Positions 58,868-64,000 of a DNA stretch of 64,000 bases are shown here, one piece after another. The position numbers were made by a program, and so were the translations under genes. This DNA comes from Cohnella mopanensis. GTDB lineage: Bacteria; Bacillota; Bacilli; Paenibacillales; Paenibacillaceae. Numbering within the stretch: the stretch's first letter is position 1; each line of letters starts with the position of its first letter. Location of the stretch: assembly GCF_022352055.1 (NCBI RefSeq), contig NZ_JAKRWM010000008.1, forward strand, positions 62,001 through 126,000. Direction: 5' to 3'. The notes below the pieces were generated by a model. The model searched no databases. It worked only from the letters and a program-made list of their open reading frames with translations, and was not told the DNA's origin.

Positions 58868-59695
58868 TCATTTCACATCCACGACGAACGGAGCGATGAA
58901 CGTCTTTCCGTTACGTTGAAATTGGCCCCATATCTTATAGATTCCGGCACTAGGGAAAGTCGTCATGAACTTCGCATCCGGACCTACCGCCTTCTCATCC
59001 ATCGGATGGACATGCAGATACCGTTCCGTATCCTCGCTAATAATGACTACATGGCCGACTGCGCCTAAGTACGGTTCTAGATCCGTGATCGGCTTCCCGC
59101 TCTTCGCATCGGCAAGCTTGAAGTTCAATTCAAACTCCTTTCCTGCTTCGGGACGGTCGTTGTCCAGAGTCGCTTGTATTCCGTCCACGATGACGGAATG
59201 CTCACTCGACGGCTTGATCGGAGTAGGCGAAGCAGATGGACCGCTCACCTTAATCCACTTCGAATTCGTAGTCGCCTCTCCCCCCGTAGGAATGTAATCC
59301 GCTATGAGCTTGTAGTCGCCTCCGGCTGGAAGTACCGTCGAAACTTCAAACTGGCCCTTGCCCTTGTACTCGGGATGTAGATGATCGAAATAGCTCAAAT
59401 CACGACTAACGACAATGAGATGAAGCTTCCTCTCATGATTGATATCGAACTGTTCGACGGGTTGTCCGCCTGAGCTTTGTATTTGAATCGTTATTCCTAT
59501 GTTCTCTCCCGATTTCGGCGATTCGGACGATAACGTCCAAACCACGTTCGTTATCGGCATCTGCTCGCTCGCTTGCTCTTCGCTATGTTCTCCGCCATGC
59601 GCACCATGCCCGCCAGAGACTTGCTTATCCTGTTTGCCGCAAGCGGCGATGAATAACATCACCGCCATTAAAGCTAACAAAGAGATTCGTTTCAT
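58868..59695 (-). CDS. His-rich lipoprotein linked to copA
   Basis: A 275-residue lipoprotein (KRISLLALMAVMLFIAAC, lipobox IAAC at about residue 19). A His-rich segment (SGGHGAHGGEHSEE) follows the lipid Cys. Two domains of a cupredoxin-like or YtkA/FixH-like type have VQFDINHERKLHLIVVSRDL, SYFDHLHPEYKG, EDTERYLHVHPMDEK and FQRNGKTFIAPFVV, with His-x-His and His-Pro motifs suited to bind copper. It starts 26 bp after the copA stop with GGTGGG, so the operon is copA-lipoprotein. Likely role: periplasmic/cell-surface copper handling. Confidence 0.75.
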   Translation of the reverse strand: MKRISLLALMAVMLFIAACGKQDKQVSGGHGAHGGEHSEEQASEQMPITNVVWTLSSESPKSGENIGITIQIQSSGGQPVEQFDINHERKLHLIVVSRDLSYFDHLHPEYKGKGQFEVSTVLPAGGDYKLIADYIPTGGEATTNSKWIKVSGPSASPTPIKPSSEHSVIVDGIQATLDNDRPEAGKEFELNFKLADAKSGKPITDLEPYLGAVGHVVIISEDTERYLHVHPMDEKAVGPDAKFMTTFPSAGIYKIWGQFQRNGKTFIAPFVVDVK

Positions 59696-59721
59696 ACGAT
59701 CCCACCAACGCTTTCTTAATT

Positions 59722-62157
59722 CTATACTTTTGCTCTTTGCAGACGCAAAGCATTTAAGACTACGGATACGGAGCTCAACGCCATTGCCGCTCCGGCAAGC
59801 CAAGGCGCAAGGAAACCAAGCGCCGCTATCGGAATGCCGATGACATTATAAGCGAGCGCCCAGAACAGATTCTGCTTCACGTTCGTCATCGTCTTCTGGC
59901 TCATCGCGATCGCATCCGGGATGCTGTTCAAGTCTCCGCGCATTAAGGTAACATCCGCTGCTTCCATCGCTACGTCCGTTCCCGTTCCAATTGCCATGCC
60001 GATATCGGCTGTCGCCAAGGCCGGTGCATCATTGATTCCATCACCGACCATGGCAACCTTCTTGCCGCTTTGCTGCAGCTTTTTGACCTCGTTTGCTTTG
60101 CCGTCCGGCAACACTTCCGCGAGTACGTGATCAATTCCGACTTGGCTGGCTATCGCCTTTGCCGTACGTTCGTTGTCCCCCGTAATCATGACGACGTGCA
60201 AGCCCAATTGCTTCATTCTGGCAACCGCCAACATCGAAGTCTCTTTAATCGTATCCGCAACGGCGACCATTCCCGCATATTGGCCATTAACCGCGACCAG
60301 CATCGCTGTTTTACCGATCGATTCCAGCTTGCTCATCTCTTCTAATGCTGATTCTGCATTCACGTTACGTTGAGCCATCAGCTTCCGGGTTCCGACAAGC
60401 AATTCGTTACCCTCGACAGTCGCTTCGATTCCGAAGCCCGGGATCGCTTGAAAGAAATCAGAAGGCGGTAACGATATTCCCTGCTCTTGAATGCCCGCCA
60501 CAATCGCTTCCGCGAGCGGATGCTCCGAATTTTTCTCAGCCGCTCCGATCCAAGAAAGAAGCTGCTCCCGATCATAACCTAGCTCGATTCGCACATCGGT
60601 CAACTCCGGTTTCCCTTTCGTTACCGTGCCGGTTTTATCCAATACGACCGTATCCACATGATGAGTCGTTTCCAGATGTTCTCCGCCCTTAAACAAAATT
60701 CCGAGCTCGGCTGAACGTCCGGAACCGGCCATGATCGAAGTCGGAGTCGCTAAACCTAGCGCGCAAGGGCATGCAATGACGAGCACCGCGATCGCTTTCT
60801 CCAATGCTTCCGCGAAATTTCCGGGCTCGACCGCGAAGTACCAGACTAGGAACGCAACGACAGCGATCGCCACGACGATCGGAACGAATATCCCGGAGAT
60901 AACGTCCGCTACTCTTTGAATCGGTGCTTTGGAGCCTTGCGCTTCTTCGACGACTTTAATGATTTGCGAGAGAGCCGTTTCTTTGCCTACTTTCGTTGCT
61001 CTCACGTGGAGAACCCCGTTTTTGTTCAGCGTTGCCCCGATCACTAGATCGCCTTTCTGCTTGTCTACCGGGATGCTTTCCCCGGTCAGCATCGACTCGT
61101 CGACTGCAGACATCCCTTCCAGCACTTCGCCGTCGACCGGCACTTTTTCTCCCGGTTTCACCATGATTACGTCTCCGGTGACGACATCTTCTACCGGAAT
61201 ACTGACTTCCTGGCCTTCTCTTATTACGATAGCCGTCTTGGCTTGTAGACCCATTAGCGCTTTGATCGCCTCGGAAGAACGACCTTTCGCTAACGTCTCG
61301 AATACTTTGCCAAGCAAGATCAACGTAATAAGGACGGCACTCGTTTCGTAATACATTTCGACTTGATGATGGCCATGCGCATTCAACGATTCAATAGTTA
61401 AGTATAGGCTGTAGAAGTAAGCGGCAGACGTACCTAAAGCGACAAGTACGTCCATATTCGCGCTGCCGTTACGAAGCGCTTTGTAAGCCCCGACATAGAA
61501 GCGGCTTCCTATAATGAACTGAACCGGCGTGGCTAAAGTTAATTGAAACCACTGATTCATGAACAGATCAGGTACCCATATCCACTGCGTAAAAGAGAAG
61601 TGACCCACCATCGCCCATAGAAGCGGGAAAGAAAGTATCGCGGAGATCAGCAATCTCAATTGCAGCATGCGAATTTCTTTTTTCTTATGGTCGATTACAC
61701 CTTCGCTTGCTTTGTCGCTCTTCGGCTTCGCCTGATAGCCTAACTGCTCGACCTTCTTGATCATCTCCGCCGAGCTTGCGAGGGACGGATTGTATTCGAC
61801 ATGGGCAGTCTCTAAAGCCAGATTGACCGAAGCCTGCACGCCGTTTAGCTTATTTAAGCCTTTCTCAATCCTTGTAGCGCAGGCTGCGCAAGTCATTCCG
61901 ATAATGTCGAAATCGATGGATTCCTTGACCGTGCCGTAACCCAGATCGTGAATTTTCTGCTCCAATTGCGACATATTGACTTGTGACGGATCGAAGTTGA
62001 CGGAAGCTTGTTCCATTGCGAAATTAACATTCGCTTGGGCGACGCCATCAAGTTTGTTCAAGCCTTTTTCGATTCTGTTCGCGCAAGCCGCGCAAGTCAT
62101 ACCGGTAATTTGTAACGTCACTAGCTCCGCAGGAACTGTTTGTTTAGCGTTGCTCAT
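59722..62157 (-). CDS. copA: copper-exporting P1B-type ATPase CopA
   Basis: An 811-residue P-type ATPase. Two N-terminal metal-binding (HMA) domains each have GMTCAACA (about residues 22 and 90). Membrane motifs: CPC in [13 protein letters not shown] (about 430), with the A-domain TGES in MLTGESIPV. Phosphorylation site [12 protein letters not shown], the HP motif SEHPLAEAI, and [20 protein letters not shown]. Exports Cu(I) using ATP. The ATG at 62157 (MSNAKQ) has AAAGGTGA at 5-bp spacing; a codon six residues upstream lacks a site. A CsoR-type operator lies in its promoter (62208-62224). Confidence 0.96.
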   Translation of the reverse strand: MSNAKQTVPAELVTLQITGMTCAACANRIEKGLNKLDGVAQANVNFAMEQASVNFDPSQVNMSQLEQKIHDLGYGTVKESIDFDIIGMTCAACATRIEKGLNKLNGVQASVNLALETAHVEYNPSLASSAEMIKKVEQLGYQAKPKSDKASEGVIDHKKKEIRMLQLRLLISAILSFPLLWAMVGHFSFTQWIWVPDLFMNQWFQLTLATPVQFIIGSRFYVGAYKALRNGSANMDVLVALGTSAAYFYSLYLTIESLNAHGHHQVEMYYETSAVLITLILLGKVFETLAKGRSSEAIKALMGLQAKTAIVIREGQEVSIPVEDVVTGDVIMVKPGEKVPVDGEVLEGMSAVDESMLTGESIPVDKQKGDLVIGATLNKNGVLHVRATKVGKETALSQIIKVVEEAQGSKAPIQRVADVISGIFVPIVVAIAVVAFLVWYFAVEPGNFAEALEKAIAVLVIACPCALGLATPTSIMAGSGRSAELGILFKGGEHLETTHHVDTVVLDKTGTVTKGKPELTDVRIELGYDREQLLSWIGAAEKNSEHPLAEAIVAGIQEQGISLPPSDFFQAIPGFGIEATVEGNELLVGTRKLMAQRNVNAESALEEMSKLESIGKTAMLVAVNGQYAGMVAVADTIKETSMLAVARMKQLGLHVVMITGDNERTAKAIASQVGIDHVLAEVLPDGKANEVKKLQQSGKKVAMVGDGINDAPALATADIGMAIGTGTDVAMEAADVTLMRGDLNSIPDAIAMSQKTMTNVKQNLFWALAYNVIGIPIAALGFLAPWLAGAAMALSSVSVVLNALRLQRAKV

Positions 62158-62205
62158 CTTCTTCACCTTTTTCATGTCATATGCAATCTCTGTAATGCAA
62201 TTTTA

Positions 62206-62229
62206 CGATACCCCCCTATGGTATGTCAA
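62206..62229 (-). promoter_or_regulatory. copA promoter with CsoR-like operator in the spacer
   Basis: On the minus strand TTGACA (62229-62224) and, after 17-18 bp, GTAAAAT. The spacer is ATACCATAGGGGGGTAT (62224-62208), a pseudo-dyad with GGGGG as in CsoR sites of Firmicutes. CsoR would block RNA polymerase until Cu(I) binds. The csoR gene itself is not in the window. Confidence 0.7.
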
Positions 62230-62332
62230 CAACAGAAATTAACTAATATTTAAACGACTTTTGCAGGGTGCTTCGGCTGATTATATCCCCCCGCGGCATC
62301 CCCCTCCATCGTATTTTGTCAAAATGGATAAC

Positions 62333-62366
62333 AAAAAAACCGCCATACCAACTTGGGTAGGCGGTT
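62333..62366 (-). terminator. terminator of the hypothetical protein gene
   Basis: AACCGCCATACC / GGGTAGGCGGTT hairpin with one bulged base, followed on the minus strand by TTTTTTTGTT. Confidence 0.85.
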
Positions 62367-62376
62367 AATCGTGAAA

Positions 62377-62844
62377 TTAATATTCACCTTTGATCACAAA
62401 GTACGTGCCCCGAATGGTTCCAGCCAGCTTGGATTTCTGCCTGGCGAACTTAAACTTCTTCTCTTCCAGCTCCTTGGGTACTTCAATCCCTTCGGAAAGC
62501 TTGAAGCCGACGGCCCGCTTCTTAGGATCATCAACCGTATACAAGACGTTGACTCCTAGACCGTCCTCATAAAAGACGAAGGCCCATCTGATATTCTCCA
62601 CTTGAAAAAGCGACGTTTCTAACGGCTTTGCCGCAAACACAATATCGCGTTCTTCCTTCAAAACTCGGTTCACATAATCAAGTGTTTCCTGGCTTTCGCT
62701 GGCCGGCACGACAGTAAATTCATGCTTGTATTTGTTCATGAAATAACGGGCTTCATTAGCGCGTAAACCAGCAAGCGCATCTGCTGCAGGCGAAGACTCC
62801 AAACCAACCGTTGACACCTGTTTAAAATCGACAATATAGGACAT
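62377..62844 (-). CDS. conserved hypothetical protein
   Basis: A 155-residue soluble protein that I do not recognise. Features: EARYFMNKYKHEFTVVPASE, a basic C-terminus (EKKFKFARQKSKLAGTIRGT) and a central beta pair (RWAFVFYEDGLGVNVLYTVDD). No signal peptide or membrane segment. ATG after GGAGGAAGAAA and its own terminator. It is close to the SRPBCC/ArsR genes but transcribed separately. Unknown function; probably Paenibacillaceae-specific. Confidence 0.55.
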   Translation of the reverse strand: MSYIVDFKQVSTVGLESSPAADALAGLRANEARYFMNKYKHEFTVVPASESQETLDYVNRVLKEERDIVFAAKPLETSLFQVENIRWAFVFYEDGLGVNVLYTVDDPKKRAVGFKLSEGIEVPKELEEKKFKFARQKSKLAGTIRGTYFVIKGEY

Positions 62845-62885
62845 TTTCTTCCTCCTTCTACCCCTTTATTCGCTAACAAAATGTA

Positions 62886-63287
62886 TTACGGTTCGACTAG
62901 CACCTTTTCAAGCTGTTTGCACATGTTCGTCCAGCCGTATTTTGCACCCGCGAACGCTTGCTGTGCGCTGAAGCCGGTTTGATCAAGATGCAGATGGACC
63001 GTTCCGTCCTTATCTTCTTCTAATGTCCAGACGATCGTCGTGTTTTCTCCGAGACTGTCCCAGGTATAAGACAATCGGTGCGGCTCGTCCACTTCCAACA
63101 CTTCGCAATGGATAATGCCGTCCCACCCGTTGATCGGTTCCCTTCGGAATTGGAAACGATGGCCGACAATCGGTTTGAAATCATTGTCCATGACCCATTT
63201 CGCCAGCTTATCGGAGTCGGTCAAGGCGTCCCATACCTGCTTGACCGAGCTTTTAAACTAAAAATCGAGCGACAGATCTTGCTTCAT
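62886..63287 (-). pseudogene. SRPBCC/AHSA1 gene with an amber stop at codon 10
   Basis: The gene would start at the ATG at 63287-63285, whose ATGA overlaps the ArsR stop. After MKQDLSLDF comes TAG (63260-63258), then FKSSVKQVWDALTDSDKLAK and the rest of an AHSA1-type SRPBCC domain (GHRFQFRREPINGWDGIIHC, LDQTGF) to the stop at 62886. The paralogue at 63703 has LDFQYETS at the same place, so a CAG Gln codon became TAG. Nothing else is broken. It may be a recent inactivation, or read through or re-initiated at a TTG near 63224. Confidence 0.8.
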
Positions 63288-63616
63288 TCCTGTTCCTCCT
63301 TGAGAAGTTGATCCAGTCGAAGCATATTTTGCTTCCAAAATTTCTCGTAGTACGACAACCAATCCTGAAGCTCCTTCAGCGGTACGGGATTGAGACGGTT
63401 TCTAGTCTCACGGCCGATTTTACGCTCGGTCACGAGGCCGGCTTCCTTCAAAATCGTCAAGTGCTTGGAGACTGCGGTGCGGCCCATCGTAAAATGCGGA
63501 GTCAACCGATTAAGTGGCAATTCATCCGCATCCGCCAGCAGCCGAATGATTTCACGCCGGGTCGGATCGGCCACGGCATAATACACATCCCGTGCTTGTG
63601 CAACTGCGCCCATCAT
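63284..63616 (-). CDS. ArsR-family transcriptional regulator (SdpR-like)
   Basis: A 110-residue winged-helix repressor. The ArsR HTH is about residues 12-75: ADPTRREIIRLLADADELPL, FTMGRTAVSKHLTILKEAGL and VTERKIGRETRNRLNP. No Cys-based metal site (no CxC pair) is visible, so it is of the non-metal SdpR-like type that goes with SRPBCC genes. ATG at 63616 after GGGGGTGGGTG (or one codon later). It is translationally coupled to the SRPBCC gene downstream and divergent from the SRPBCC paralogue at 63703. It likely represses both. Confidence 0.88.
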   Translation of the reverse strand: MMGAVAQARDVYYAVADPTRREIIRLLADADELPLNRLTPHFTMGRTAVSKHLTILKEAGLVTERKIGRETRNRLNPVPLKELQDWLSYYEKFWKQNMLRLDQLLKEEQE

Positions 63617-63702
63617 CACCCACCCCCTTGCATGAACAAATGGTGTCCTATACTCAAACACGACACCAATTAGTATCTATTTAGATTGCGGGAGGAAGAA
63701 GA

Positions 63703-64000
63703 ATGAGTGAAACGCTAACTTTGGATTTTCAGTACGAAACCTCGATCGAGAAGCTTTGGACCGCCTTGACGGATTCAGGTAAGCTTGCCAAGTGGATTAC
63801 GGAAAATGATTTCAAGCCCGATGTAGGCCATCGTTTTCAGTTCCGCTTGCAGCCGGTCGGCAATTGGAATGGCGTTGTTGACGGCGAAGTGCTTGCCGTG
63901 GAACCGCCGAACCGGTTGTCCTATTCTTGGGCTAGCGGGGAGGAAAAGCATACGGTCACCTGGACCATAAAGGATCTGGGTGGCGGCAAGGTTAATCTTC
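63703..64000 (+). CDS. SRPBCC/AHSA1-like protein, 3' end cut by window
   Basis: The first about 99 residues of an AHSA1-type SRPBCC (START/Bet v1 fold) protein are visible: MSETLTLDFQYETSIEKLWT, ALTDSGKLAKWITENDFKPD, GHRFQFRLQPVGNWNG, LSYSWASGEEKHTVTW. It is a close paralogue of the gene at 62886-63287, with the same LTDS..LAKW, NDFKP.VGHRFQFR and LSY.W blocks. Such proteins bind small hydrophobic ligands in a cavity. ATG follows GGAGGAAGAAGA. It is divergent from arsR (87 bp) and probably under its control. Confidence 0.85.
   Translation, partial: MSETLTLDFQYETSIEKLWTALTDSGKLAKWITENDFKPDVGHRFQFRLQPVGNWNGVVDGEVLAVEPPNRLSYSWASGEEKHTVTWTIKDLGGGKVNL

Noticed and set aside
1..64000. CRISPR arrays, rRNA, tRNA and intact insertion sequences
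   Set aside because: No repeat-spacer pattern, cloverleaf, rRNA segment or transposase with terminal repeats was recognised on either strand by reading.

Overview
The window comes from a spore-forming, low-to-mid GC Firmicute, most likely Paenibacillaceae (Paenibacillus/Cohnella type). The grounds are strong GGAGG-type ribosome binding sites with ATG, GTG and TTG starts, Lpl/Yes-type sugar ABC transporters under a YesM/YesN-type two-component system, a YjcZ-family mini-protein, xpaC/telA-type genes, a DUF4179 anti-sigma factor and a stalk of copper-amine-oxidase-like domains. No rRNA, tRNA or CRISPR array was seen. Both ends cut a gene.

Layout. 0-9.8 kb: an ECF sigma factor with its DUF4179 anti-sigma factor (cut at base 1), a deoxynucleotidase, a TetR/FGE-domain pair, a DHA2 efflux pump, a secreted NlpC/P60 hydrolase, a ferritin-like protein, a DUF421 protein, a b-type cytochrome-like protein, a Nudix hydrolase and a threonine aldolase. 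9.8-15.8 kb: an XpaC-like / VWA / TelA operon, an Rrf2-thioredoxin-reductase-like pair and a lipoprotein. 15.9-16.7 kb is a patch of decayed genes. 16.7-22.1 kb is a rhamnoside module (GPH symporter, GH78, divergent AraC regulator with a cre-like site). 22.1-22.6 kb is a decayed HigA-type antitoxin with tandem dyads.

22.7-37.7 kb is one large glycoside-utilisation locus, all on the minus strand: sensor kinase, AraC-type response regulator, solute-binding protein, two permeases, an SGNH esterase, a beta-lactamase-fold esterase, GH78, a GH43-like enzyme, GH1 and a second SGNH esterase. Three copies of one spaced motif, TCGAC-N6-ACAACAC-N4-TCGAC, lie upstream of the kinase, the binding protein and the first permease, and look like the operators of this regulator.

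37.9-42.8 kb: an AraC remnant, an oxalate decarboxylase with an altered lid, a small Sm-like/Gly-rich protein, a secreted multi-domain protein and a YjcZ-like mini-protein. 42.9-46.5 kb holds two overlapping genes of a thiazole/oxazole-modified-microcin (TOMM) type: a YcaO cyclodehydratase with a C-terminal PHPHPFL, and a heterocycloanthracin-type maturation protein. No precursor or SagB dehydrogenase was recognised, and a sigma-K-like promoter lies upstream. 46.7 kb holds an unlabelled 32-residue membrane peptide. 46.9-49.8 kb is a DHA2 pump between two paralogous MarR regulators, with a shared TAGGTT-N3-AACCTA operator.

49.8-53.6 kb: a tyrosine recombinase beside a 30-bp inverted repeat, an AT-rich lipoprotein, a GlcG/HbpS-like protein and a secreted four-repeat protein. 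53.8-58.7 kb: a spermidine-synthase-like protein and a DNA alkylation repair island (adaA, ogt, Oxygenase-NA type 2OG enzyme, SPL-type radical SAM, and convergent alkD-like and alkA). 58.8-62.2 kb: copA with a His-rich copper-type lipoprotein and a CsoR-like operator. 62.3-64 kb: a hypothetical protein and an ArsR regulator translationally coupled to an SRPBCC gene with an amber stop at codon 10, next to an intact, divergent SRPBCC paralogue cut by the window end.
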